A stretch of 26,095 bases of DNA from a bacterium (GTDB lineage: Bacteria; Bacillota_I; Bacilli_A; RF39; UBA660): positions 1 through 26,095 of the forward strand of contig SFTR01000006.1 in the NCBI GenBank assembly GCA_004560915.1. Reading direction: 5' to 3'. The notes beneath the pieces are model-generated. The model saw only the letters and a program-made list of their open reading frames with translations. It was not told the DNA's origin and made no database searches. Made by a program: the position numbers and the translations under genes. Positions 15,211 through 23,078 of the stretch are shown piece by piece. Position 1 is the first letter of the stretch. Each line of letters starts with the position of its first letter.

Positions 15211-16938
15211 CTAATTTAAAGATTCATTTAAATATAGATTTTTATATAATTCACATGTTTTTAATAATTCTTTATGTTTTCCTGTAGCAACCACTTTTCC
15301 TTTATCTACAACATGTATTACATCAGCATCCATTATAGTAGAAAGTCTATGAGCTACTATTATAACTGTATGATCACATACTAAGTCATCTATTGTTTTC
15401 TTAATATAGTTTTGACTGTTATTATCTAAAGCACTTGTTGCTTCATCAAATAGAATTATCTTACTATTTCTTGCAAGTGTTCTTGCTATAGATAATCTTT
15501 GTTTTTGACCACCAGATAGATTAACACCACCTTCTCCTAAAATAGTATCATAACCTTTAGGTAAAGACATTATATAATCATCTAGATAAGCCATTTTACA
15601 ATATTTACGAATCTCATCTAATGTAAGATTCTCATCTACAATAAGAAAATTCTCTTTAATACTTCTATTAAATATAAATGGTTCTTGTCTTATTATAGAT
15701 ATATTCTTTCTAAGTTCATCTTCTTTTAATTCTTTGATATTAACATCATCAATAAGTATTTTACCTTTATTTACATCAAATATTCTAGTTAATAGATTAA
15801 ATAGCGTACTCTTTCCTTGACCAGATGCTCCTACTATAGCTACCTTTTTATTTGGTTCAACTAACAAATTAAAGTTATTTAATGTATCTCCCTCATCTGG
15901 ATAAGCAAAAGATACTTTATCAAATTTAATAACTCCTCTTACGTCTTCTAATTCTTTAAGACCAAACTTTTCATCATTAAATAATCTATTATCTAAAATA
16001 TCATTTACTCTTGAAACTGATACTTTAACACTTTGATATGTTTGTATTAACTCATTAACATTTTCTATCATATTAGTAAATCTATATACATAGTATGTCA
16101 TAGCAACTAAAAATGTAAGTGATACTTGATTATAATATAAAAGTACAATACAAGTAGCAAGTACTCCACACTCTAATATAGATTTAAGTAAACTTGTCAT
16201 AATATCAAAATTCTTTTTAGTATCAATTTCTCTAGATGATTTATCGTATAATACTCTAACAATATTAATAGCATTATTTATTAAGTTATTTTTAACTCCT
16301 AATGTTTTTATTTCTCTTATACCTCTAATTGATTCATTTGTTAAAGATATAAACTTATCTTGTTCTTTCTTTCTATCTTTATGAATACTCTCTAATATAG
16401 GATTATATTTCTTAATTACAAAGTATAGTATTACTACAATTACTATTATTTCTAATCCAATTATCCAAGAATTTATAAATATATATACTAGTAAGACCAT
16501 TGATGTAACAAACGCAGTTACCATATTTAATAGTCTTAAAAATACAAAACTTAATGTATCAGCATCATTTGTTATACGATTAATTATTTCTCCTGAAGAC
16601 ATCTTTTCAAATGCCACTGCTGGTAAATTAATTGCTTTCTTATATGTATAAAATTCTAACTTTCTTGTTAAAACACTTTCAAGTTTAGAAAGCATTGATT
16701 TAGCTTTAAGATATAAAATTCCATCAGTAGTAATCTCTAATATAAAATATATTCCAATATATATAAGTGCAGCCTTAAGATTTAACTCTGTAATAGATTC
16801 TACACTCTTACCATTTAAATAACCAGTGAATATCTCACAAAATCCACTTATTATTACTATTATACTCGATAAGATAAGTTTACCCTTTTCTTCTTTCATT
16901 AACTTAATTAGAGGCTTAAATTCTTTAAAATCTTTCAT
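15211..16938 (-). CDS. ABC exporter half-transporter (fused permease and ATPase)
   Basis: A 575-aa type IV ABC exporter half. About six transmembrane segments lie within 20-300. The nucleotide-binding domain has Walker A GASGQGKS (370-377), Q-loop IIRQEPFIF, signature LSGGQ (474-478), Walker B IILFDEA (494-500, catalytic Glu499) and switch His530. All catalytic residues are present, so it could work as a homodimer; no partner half lies beside it. The start is the ATG at 16938 with GGAGG 5 nt upstream; an in-frame TTG at 16950 precedes the Shine-Dalgarno. Expression appears controlled by the leader ORF and attenuator at 16951-17149, an arrangement known for antibiotic-inducible multidrug exporters such as bmrCD. 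Drug or peptide export is therefore the best guess. Confidence 0.92.
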   Translation of the reverse strand: MKDFKEFKPLIKLMKEEKGKLILSSIIVIISGFCEIFTGYLNGKSVESITELNLKAALIYIGIYFILEITTDGILYLKAKSMLSKLESVLTRKLEFYTYKKAINLPAVAFEKMSSGEIINRITNDADTLSFVFLRLLNMVTAFVTSMVLLVYIFINSWIIGLEIIVIVVILYFVIKKYNPILESIHKDRKKEQDKFISLTNESIRGIREIKTLGVKNNLINNAINIVRVLYDKSSREIDTKKNFDIMTSLLKSILECGVLATCIVLLYYNQVSLTFLVAMTYYVYRFTNMIENVNELIQTYQSVKVSVSRVNDILDNRLFNDEKFGLKELEDVRGVIKFDKVSFAYPDEGDTLNNFNLLVEPNKKVAIVGASGQGKSTLFNLLTRIFDVNKGKILIDDVNIKELKEDELRKNISIIRQEPFIFNRSIKENFLIVDENLTLDEIRKYCKMAYLDDYIMSLPKGYDTILGEGGVNLSGGQKQRLSIARTLARNSKIILFDEATSALDNNSQNYIKKTIDDLVCDHTVIIVAHRLSTIMDADVIHVVDKGKVVATGKHKELLKTCELYKNLYLNESLN

Positions 16939-16950
16939 TCTTACCTCCAA

Positions 16951-16976
16951 AAAAATACTACTCTGATAAGAGTAGC
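16951..16976 (-). terminator. Attenuator terminator in the ABC exporter leader
   Basis: CTACTCT/AGAGTAG (16969-16975 and 16958-16964, extended by a G-U) with a 4-nt loop, then TATTTTTTT on the minus strand. It ends just 5-10 nt before the exporter's GGAGG, so it lies inside the transcript of that gene. The stretch 16964-16973 is perfectly complementary to 17045-17054 in the leader ORF, which can form a competing antiterminator. Confidence 0.85.
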
Positions 16977-16990
16977 TTTAATACTTAATA

Positions 16991-17089
16991 CTAAACGTTT
17001 AAAGTTTGTGGAAAACATTGAAGATTCCCACTTCCTTTATCAAAACTCTTATCATTAAAAACATATAAATTCAAATTTAAAATCTTCAT
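16991..17089 (-). CDS. 32-codon leader peptide upstream of the ABC exporter
   Basis: ATG at 17089 to TAG at 16991. The peptide begins MKILNLNLYVFNDKSFDKG and ends SGNLQCFPQTLNV. It has a strong ribosome binding site (AGGTGG at 17095-17100, 5 nt spacing) and its own promoter. No transporter-substrate or bacteriocin motif such as a double-Gly leader is present. Codons 12-15 contain TGATAAGAGT, the exact complement of ACTCTTATCA in the terminator 70 nt downstream. Translation of these codons would mask the antiterminator; ribosome stalling before them would free it. This fits a regulatory leader as in bmrB of B. subtilis rather than a functional secreted peptide. Confidence 0.7.
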   Translation of the reverse strand: MKILNLNLYVFNDKSFDKGSGNLQCFPQTLNV

Positions 17090-17120
17090 TTCTTCCACCT
17101 TTCTCTTTAAATTCAACAAA

Positions 17121-17149
17121 AATATATCACATAAATTTCATAAAGTCAA
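17121..17149 (-). promoter_or_regulatory. Promoter of the leader peptide-ABC exporter transcript
   Basis: TTGACT (17144-17149), 17-nt spacer, TATATT (17121-17126) with TGTGA before the -10 on the minus strand. It starts 4 nt after the stop codon of the ART-like gene, so the leader has an independent promoter. Confidence 0.85.
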
Positions 17150-17152
17150 ATT

Positions 17153-18235
17153 TTATAATTTCATACCCTCATCAAAGTCCCAATCCCAATCTTCAAATTC
17201 TTCATTTGAAACTGTTATTTCACTTTTCTTTTGTTCTTCTTCAAGTCTTAATTCTTCTTCTGTTTTTAAACTTGGCATAATACTATTTAATGAATCTAAT
17301 ACATAATTTATAGTATCAATATTAGTTTTATGTACATCATCACTTATAGTTAAATTATCATTATTCCTTAAGTAATTAAATGATTCAACTATATCATCAT
17401 TAATTCTTCCAAGTACTGAGTCAATACTTTCCACTTCTTTTTCTTTTACTGGAGTATTGTCTCTAACTTCACTATTACCTTTGAATTTCTTTTTTCCATC
17501 AATAAGCATATTTTTAAAGTCATCATTATTAATACCTTCACGTTTGTGAAACACCTCGTTATCAGGTACATATCCTTCATAATTATGTTTTCTCCTATAT
17601 TTAGGATTTCTAACTATTCTTTTATTTTCTACATCTAAGTATCCAACTATAAAATCAGGATCTATTCTATAATTTTGACTAAATTCAGATTCTTCATCTT
17701 TAAATTTATTCCATAATCCTTCTTTATAAAAACATTCATATGGGATACCAAGAATTACCAAGCCTTTATATTCTCTATGAATCCAATTTAATAAACTACT
17801 ATAGTCTTTATAGTGCATATCTTCACTACCATAATCCATATTTTGTAAAACAGCAGTTGATGTTAAATTAGGAAGTTTATATTGAAGACCAGTTTCACAT
17901 ATAGTTTCTGCTGTCTCAGGAAAAGTCCCATGCAAAGCAACCATTACTTCATCATTATCAAGATTAGTTAATAAACCATCAAACTCATCTATTAGTTCTT
18001 TACCAAAATAACCTCTTGCTTCGCTCTCAGTTTCTTTTCTTGATAATTTAACTGGCAATAATCTTTCTTTTATACTACTAGAAAATTCATTAATAACATC
18101 AATTAATTCACTACATTTTTCTTTTGAAAATAATGATGGATTATATAAGTTACAACTTCTTACAAAATCTAACAATTTATTTATTTGATTTCTATCATAA
18201 ACATATTCTTTTTTAACACTATTGTATTCTATCAC
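17153..18235 (-). CDS. Unknown protein with an ADP-ribosyltransferase-like HGT motif
   Basis: A 360-aa soluble protein that I cannot assign to a named family. Residues 98-117 read VMVALHGTFPETAETICETG, resembling the first strand and helix of the PARP/ART fold (HGT, then I...GL; HGT at 102-104). LVILGIPYECF and a second region up to about 210 could complete such a domain. An acidic, helical C-terminal part follows (about 250-360, ending EDWDWDFDEGMKL). No other catalytic residues of ARTs can be fixed by eye. I start at the GTG at 18235, 6 nt after AGGTG; an in-frame GTG at 18244 would overlap that site. The promoter unit at 18247-18262 would give a leader of only about a dozen nt. Confidence 0.65.
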   Translation of the reverse strand: MIEYNSVKKEYVYDRNQINKLLDFVRSCNLYNPSLFSKEKCSELIDVINEFSSSIKERLLPVKLSRKETESEARGYFGKELIDEFDGLLTNLDNDEVMVALHGTFPETAETICETGLQYKLPNLTSTAVLQNMDYGSEDMHYKDYSSLLNWIHREYKGLVILGIPYECFYKEGLWNKFKDEESEFSQNYRIDPDFIVGYLDVENKRIVRNPKYRRKHNYEGYVPDNEVFHKREGINNDDFKNMLIDGKKKFKGNSEVRDNTPVKEKEVESIDSVLGRINDDIVESFNYLRNNDNLTISDDVHKTNIDTINYVLDSLNSIMPSLKTEEELRLEEEQKKSEITVSNEEFEDWDWDFDEGMKL

Positions 18236-18246
18236 TATACTCACCT

Positions 18247-18262
18247 ATAAAAATTATAACAT
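18247..18262 (-). promoter_or_regulatory. Promoter -10 unit of the ART-like gene
   Basis: ATGTTATAATTTTTAT on the minus strand, identical to 401-416 and 3061-3076, followed at once by AGGTGAG and the start codon. Confidence 0.6.
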
Positions 18263-18293
18263 AAAAACATCTAAAGTTATTTTCATTATACCA

Positions 18294-18335
18294 AATTAAA
18301 AGTAAACACTTTTTTATTTGTGTCTACTTTTAATT
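18294..18335 (-). terminator. Long hairpin, probable terminator of the metallophosphoesterase gene
   Basis: Sixteen-bp stem (18294-18309 and 18320-18335, one G-U pair) with a 10-nt A/T loop. It lies downstream of the metallophosphoesterase stop and in front of the ART-like gene. There is no classical T-run, only CTTTTAATTT within and after the arm. A second small hairpin, GTAATC-AAAA-GATTAC, sits at about 18346-18361, directly after the stop. Confidence 0.5.
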
Positions 18336-18366
18336 TACCACTTCAGTAATCTTTTGATTACATCTT

Positions 18367-19440
18367 TTACTTTATATTAAGAATTACATATTCAGAATGT
18401 CCATTCGTTCTAATAGGTATTCCCCATCCTGCAATACCTGAAGTAACTATTTTATTAAGACTACCATCTTTTTCATAACCATATACCATTTCAGAAGTTC
18501 TAAATAATACTTCAAATAATTTAATTGGAAATATTTGACCAGCATGAGTATGTCCACTAAGTACTAAATCAATATTATTATCTTTATTACTCTTATAATC
18601 TACCGGTATATGAGCAAGTGCAATCTTAAAGTCATCACTATTAACATTACTAACTAAATCACTAATACTCTTTTTATATCCATTGCTTCTTCCAATAATA
18701 GTTAATTCATCATTAATTCTATAACTTTCATCTTCAAGTATTACAATACCATTATTAACAATATTATTACTTAATATTTCTTTACTATAATTTTTTTCAT
18801 TATTATAAATATTCTCATCATGATTACCATAACTATAGAATATTCCATAATTAGTTTTAAGTGAACCTAATATTTTAAAACATTCTTTCATACCATCTAA
18901 TGTAGTACTCTCATCTACTATATCACCAGCAAGAAATACAAAATCAGGATTCAATTCATTTATTTCAATTACTACCTTCTCTAAACCTTCTTTTCTAGTT
19001 GCTAAACCATAATGTAAATCACTTATAAGTATTCCTTTATAACTATTATTTAATTTATTATTAGAACTAATTTCATAATTAACACTCTTGATATCATAAA
19101 TATTATACAATCCATAAATTACACTTAATATACTAAAAATAACTGGTAATATTAAATATATCTTCATAAACCATTTATACTTCTTTAACAACTTATAGAA
19201 TATCATAATAACTAAATATATAAGAACTAAATAAAGAATAAATATAGCTAATATAGATATATACTTATTCATCATACCAAATATTATAGAACAATAAAAT
19301 AATACAATGGCTATAATACATAAAATGTTTTTATTAATCTTAATCTTTAATTTTTCACATACTCTAAATAAATATTTATAAAAAACAAGTGTGAAAAACA
19401 TAAATACTATGAAAGCTAATATACCAATCATATAAAACAT
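18367..19440 (-). CDS. Membrane metallophosphoesterase, YaeI/YkuE-like
   Basis: A 357-aa protein with four hydrophobic N-terminal segments (about 1-22, 38-57, 60-84, 94-114), followed by a calcineurin-like phosphoesterase domain. The five metal motifs are intact: ISDLHYG (139-145), GDIVD (172-176), GNHD (205-208), AHIP (276-279) and SGHTHAGQ (295-302). Proteins of this layout are annotated as membrane-associated phosphodiesterases of the YaeI/YkuE type; the natural substrate is unknown. The ATG at 19440 has GGTGG 5 nt upstream, and a -10 TATGTTATAAT lies at 19457-19467. An in-frame GTG at 19449 overlaps the Shine-Dalgarno and is unlikely. The gene is divergent from gerA, 61 nt apart. Confidence 0.9.
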   Translation of the reverse strand: MFYMIGILAFIVFMFFTLVFYKYLFRVCEKLKIKINKNILCIIAIVLFYCSIIFGMMNKYISILAIFILYLVLIYLVIMIFYKLLKKYKWFMKIYLILPVIFSILSVIYGLYNIYDIKSVNYEISSNNKLNNSYKGILISDLHYGLATRKEGLEKVVIEINELNPDFVFLAGDIVDESTTLDGMKECFKILGSLKTNYGIFYSYGNHDENIYNNEKNYSKEILSNNIVNNGIVILEDESYRINDELTIIGRSNGYKKSISDLVSNVNSDDFKIALAHIPVDYKSNKDNNIDLVLSGHTHAGQIFPIKLFEVLFRTSEMVYGYEKDGSLNKIVTSGIAGWGIPIRTNGHSEYVILNIK

Positions 19441-19456
19441 ACTTACCACCGCAACA

Positions 19457-19467
19457 ATTATAACATA
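19457..19467 (-). promoter_or_regulatory. Extended -10 (TATGTTATAAT) of the metallophosphoesterase gene
   Basis: Same TATGTTATAAT sequence as in the repeated promoter units, about 17 nt before the ATG at 19440. A possible -35 (TTAATC) lies 18 nt upstream of TATAAT. Confidence 0.5.
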
Positions 19468-19501
19468 GTATTTTTATTTTGATTAAGTAAATAATATAAT
19501 T

Positions 19502-20896
19502 ATGGATATAATAAGTAAACTAAAATCTAAAAAAGAATATATGCCAGATCTTCAATTAAAAGAAGTCTCTTTTGGTATAAATAAAATTTATATTGTTAAT
19601 ATTCAAACTGTATCTTCAAGTACTCTTACTAATGAATTTATTCTTGATTATATTTCTAAACGAAGTTTACTTAAAAATGAACTTATAACCTCTCTTAAAA
19701 AAGATATTATGAATTATATACCATCTATTAGTTTTATAGATATTGATTCTAAAGATGTAATGGAATACTTATTTAATGGTTTTAGTATTATTATTTATCA
19801 TGATGAATGTATAGCACTAGAGACAAAAGCTAATATTGATAGAGGTGTTAATGAACCATCTAGTGAACCTACTATTAAAGGACCGAAAGATGCTTTTAAT
19901 GAAAACTATAACACTAATATAGGTCTAGTTAGAAAAAGAATTAAAGATGAAAATCTTTATATGAAAGAATTAACACTAGGTACAAGAACTAAAACTAAAG
20001 TAAGCATTCTTTATATGAATGATATAGTTGATAAAGAATTACTTGAATGCACTATAAATAAAATAAGTAATATAACAAGTGATAAAGTACTAGATACATA
20101 CTATATAAAAAGTCTTATTAGTGGTGAAAATAAATCATCATTTCCATCTATTAAATCAACTGAAAAACCTGATAGTATAGCTAAAGGCCTTACAGAAGGT
20201 AAAATATGTATAATATCAGAAAACTCATGTAATGCTTTAATTATACCTACATTCTTTATAGATTACTTTCATAATGATGAAGACATTTATCAAAAAAGTT
20301 TATATGTAGAATTCGTAAAATTCATAAGAATAATTGCATTATTTATAACTATATTTGCCCCATCTATATACCTTGCTATTATTACTTATGATCAACAAAT
20401 TCTTCCGACTGATTTACTTATAAACTTTTCTCTTCAAAGAGCAAGTGTACCTTTTCCAGCCCTCATCGAAGCATTCAGTTTAATGTTTACTTTTGAACTT
20501 CTTTATGAAGGAGACGCTCTTACCCCATCATCAAGAGGAACATCTCTTTCAATATTAGGTGCTTTAGTTTTAGGTGATGCAGCAGTAAGTGCAGGAATAG
20601 TTTCCCCTATTATGGTCATTGTAGTAGCCGTAACAGCAATCTCATCAATATTCTTTGTTTATTATGATTTTCAATCATTCATAAGACTCTATAGATATAG
20701 CTTAATGGTATTATCTTCAATATTTGGAATAATCGGAGTACTATTTGGTTTCATATTTATAATAACTAATCTATGTAGTATTAAATCATTCGGAAAACCA
20801 TTTATGTATCCAATAAGTCCAAAACTAAATATAAAAGGAAGAAAACAACTAATAAAAAGAGGTTTATTACCTCAAAATAGTAATAAAGGAGAATAA
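19502..20896 (+). CDS. Spore germination receptor A subunit (GerA family)
   Basis: A 464-aa GerA/SpoVAF-type protein. The long hydrophilic N-terminal domain (about 1-270) contains GLTEGKICIISENS. A C-terminal membrane domain follows with roughly five segments and the family core SVPFPALIEAFSLMFTFELL and VLGDAAVSAGIVSPIMVIVV. In bacilli and clostridia the A subunit forms a nutrient-sensing ion channel with B and C in the inner spore membrane. The ATG at 19502 has no clear Shine-Dalgarno and directly follows a TATAAT; the ATG at 19541 is an alternative start (loss of 13 residues). gerC follows with a 1-nt overlap. Confidence 0.93.
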   Translation: MDIISKLKSKKEYMPDLQLKEVSFGINKIYIVNIQTVSSSTLTNEFILDYISKRSLLKNELITSLKKDIMNYIPSISFIDIDSKDVMEYLFNGFSIIIYHDECIALETKANIDRGVNEPSSEPTIKGPKDAFNENYNTNIGLVRKRIKDENLYMKELTLGTRTKTKVSILYMNDIVDKELLECTINKISNITSDKVLDTYYIKSLISGENKSSFPSIKSTEKPDSIAKGLTEGKICIISENSCNALIIPTFFIDYFHNDEDIYQKSLYVEFVKFIRIIALFITIFAPSIYLAIITYDQQILPTDLLINFSLQRASVPFPALIEAFSLMFTFELLYEGDALTPSSRGTSLSILGALVLGDAAVSAGIVSPIMVIVVAVTAISSIFFVYYDFQSFIRLYRYSLMVLSSIFGIIGVLFGFIFIITNLCSIKSFGKPFMYPISPKLNIKGRKQLIKRGLLPQNSNKGE

Positions 20897-21963
20897 TGAA
20901 AAAGATACTAATACTCTTAATAATGATTTTATCTTTAACTGGATGTAAAGACTACGTAGAAATAAATGATTTAGCCATTCTCACAGGCATAGTTATAGAT
21001 TACACTGATAATATGTATGAAATAACAGCCCAACTAATAGTTAATGATAAAAAAAGTAATACAGAAGTATTCACTACAAAGTCATCCTCAATAAATGAAG
21101 CAATAGCTGAACTATCAAAACTAAGTAATAAAGAAGTATTTATTTCACACCTAAAAGTATTAATTGTTACCGACAACATAATAAAGAATAATATAGATTT
21201 TAAAGATTATTTTCTAAGAAGTTCTAAATCAAAAATGAACTTTTACGTTTATGTTATTAATAAAGATATAAAAGATAAAGTATTAACTATATATAAAGAT
21301 ACTGATGGTTCTGCTATATATTTAGAAAAGATGATGAAATTTAATCAAAATATATTTTCATCTTCTACTCCATTAAAATTTTCAGAATATGCTTTCTATT
21401 CACTTGAAAAAGGTTATGATAATATTTATCCAAAGATTGATATAGTCAAAAATAATGATGAAGAAGTATTATATCTTTCTAACTTAACTACTTTTAAAGA
21501 TAAGAAAGAAATAGAACTATCTGAAAATGAATCTATATTTTATAATATACTAACTAACAAAGCTAATAAAAGTTCACTAACAATAGATTGTGATAATAAC
21601 ACGTTCTCTATAGAAATACAAGATATTAAAACTAAATATAAATTAAAAAATAATAAGTTATCTATTAATAATAAATCTAAAACTAAAATTATAGATTATA
21701 AATGTAAATATGATTTAAATGAAAAAAAATCTATAGAAAAGTTAAATGATCTTACTAACAAATATATTGAAGATAATATAAATAATTTATTAAATTTTAT
21801 GAAAGAAAATAATACTGACATAATTGGTATAGGTTCTTATATTTATAAACATAATACTGGTTATTTCAAAGATAAAGATAAATGGAATACATATTTAAAT
21901 GATATAAAAACAGAAATAAATTCTAACACTAATATAACTTCTATAGGAGAAATAAAACGATGA
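20896..21963 (+). CDS. Germination receptor lipoprotein (Ger(x)C family)
   Basis: A 355-aa protein beginning with a lipoprotein signal peptide (MKKILILLIMILSLTGCKD) with lipobox LTGC, so Cys17 is the predicted lipidated residue. YVEINDLAILTGIVIDY is the start of the mature GerC domain, and the alternating Lys-rich alpha/beta pattern and length fit the Ger(x)C family. The C subunit is anchored in the outer leaflet of the inner spore membrane beside the A and B subunits. The start overlaps the stop of gerA (TAATG), with GGAG just before it. The stop is TGA, showing that TGA is not read as Trp here. Confidence 0.92.
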   Translation: MKKILILLIMILSLTGCKDYVEINDLAILTGIVIDYTDNMYEITAQLIVNDKKSNTEVFTTKSSSINEAIAELSKLSNKEVFISHLKVLIVTDNIIKNNIDFKDYFLRSSKSKMNFYVYVINKDIKDKVLTIYKDTDGSAIYLEKMMKFNQNIFSSSTPLKFSEYAFYSLEKGYDNIYPKIDIVKNNDEEVLYLSNLTTFKDKKEIELSENESIFYNILTNKANKSSLTIDCDNNTFSIEIQDIKTKYKLKNNKLSINNKSKTKIIDYKCKYDLNEKKSIEKLNDLTNKYIEDNINNLLNFMKENNTDIIGIGSYIYKHNTGYFKDKDKWNTYLNDIKTEINSNTNITSIGEIKR

Positions 21964-23063
21964 ATAATAAAAATGAAAAAGTAAATAGTTTTTCTTTAAG
22001 TATTTTAGTAATTACTCTAAGTGGAGCACCATTTTGGGGAATACTTACTAGTTATCTTCTTTATAATTCAAAAGAGTCTACACCTATTTCTATGTTAATA
22101 GGATACTTTCTAGGACTTATTATTTCTAAAGTGTTTTTATCTTTCAATGACACTCATAAAGACCTAATTAGTTCAAAAAAGATACAAAAAATATATGGTA
22201 AATTCTCTATAGTTATAAATATTATTGAAGCAGTGCTTGCTATATTCGCATATATTTTCCTTTGTTATAGACTCTCTTCATTCTTATCAAGTCAATATCT
22301 TATTGAAACACCTGATACATATTTTTATATCTTAATTTTTGCTTTAACCTTCTATATTGCAAATCAAGGTATTGAAACACTAACAAGAGTAACTATTATT
22401 TCTATTTATGTAGCACTAGCTATATTTGTTTTTGATTACATTAATCTATTTAAAGAAATAAATTTTAATAATTTTTTACCTATCATAACAGTAAACTTCA
22501 AAAGTATTATTAAGTCTTCTATTATTTATGCATTATTCTCATCAGTTCTTCCTATGTTTGCTATGAGTATAAGTAAAACTGATATAATAGATTCAGAAAA
22601 CTTTAATAAAATGTATTATAAGATGTATTCTATTTCTTTTGTTATTCTATTAATTGCTATAACTACTACTATAGGTGTCTATGGTATTAACTTATCTAGT
22701 CTATTTGATTATCCACTTTATACAGTACTTAAAAAGATAGAAATATTTTCTTTTATAGATTCCATTGAAAATATAAGTGTAATGCTTTGGATACTATATT
22801 CCATAAATGCCGCATCTGCTGTTCTTCTTTCAATATTTAATAATTTAAAAGAAGTACTAAACCTAGATAAAAAGAAAACTAAATATTTTAAAGCACTTAC
22901 TATGTTATTAATACTAGTTATAACGATTCTATTCTATAAGAAAAACAATTATATAGAAACTATAGAATATATAAGATATCCAATATATGTAACATTTATA
23001 CTATTTATGTTAACATTAATATCTTTAATAATTAGTAAATTGAAATATAAAAAAAGAAACTAG
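21960..23063 (+). CDS. Germination receptor B subunit (GerB, spore permease family)
   Basis: A 367-aa integral membrane protein with about ten hydrophobic segments, of the GerAB/endospore germination permease family (APC superfamily). It is thought to bind the amino-acid germinant. Sequences such as ITLSGAPFWGILTSYL near the N-terminus and DYINLFKEINFNNFLPI in the middle fit the family. The start overlaps gerC by 4 nt (ATGA). The gene order A-C-B differs from the A-B-C order of B. subtilis gerA. The operon ends in a terminator shared with the convergent gene; the TAG stop lies inside that stem. Confidence 0.92.
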   Translation: MNNKNEKVNSFSLSILVITLSGAPFWGILTSYLLYNSKESTPISMLIGYFLGLIISKVFLSFNDTHKDLISSKKIQKIYGKFSIVINIIEAVLAIFAYIFLCYRLSSFLSSQYLIETPDTYFYILIFALTFYIANQGIETLTRVTIISIYVALAIFVFDYINLFKEINFNNFLPIITVNFKSIIKSSIIYALFSSVLPMFAMSISKTDIIDSENFNKMYYKMYSISFVILLIAITTTIGVYGINLSSLFDYPLYTVLKKIEIFSFIDSIENISVMLWILYSINAASAVLLSIFNNLKEVLNLDKKKTKYFKALTMLLILVITILFYKKNNYIETIEYIRYPIYVTFILFMLTLISLIISKLKYKKRN

Positions 23064-23076
23064 CAATAGTTTCTTT
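23053..23076. terminator. Bidirectional terminator between gerB and the 165-aa gene
   Basis: Ten-bp stem AAAGAAACTA/TAGTTTCTTT with a 4-nt loop (GCAA). A-run on the left and T-run on the right serve both strands. It contains the gerB stop codon, and the minus-strand gene's stop (23079-23081) begins 2 nt further on. Confidence 0.85.
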
Positions 23077-23078
23077 AA

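Noticed and set aside
16991..17089. Leader ORF as a secreted bacteriocin precursor for the ABC exporter
   Set aside because: It has no double-Gly leader or modification enzyme nearby, the exporter lacks a C39 peptidase domain, and the perfect complementarity to the terminator explains the ORF better as a regulatory leader.
19479..19500. TTGATT...TATAAT as the gerA sigma-A promoter
   Set aside because: The spacing is only 10 nt and transcription would start after the first ATG, so it is not a credible promoter for that start.
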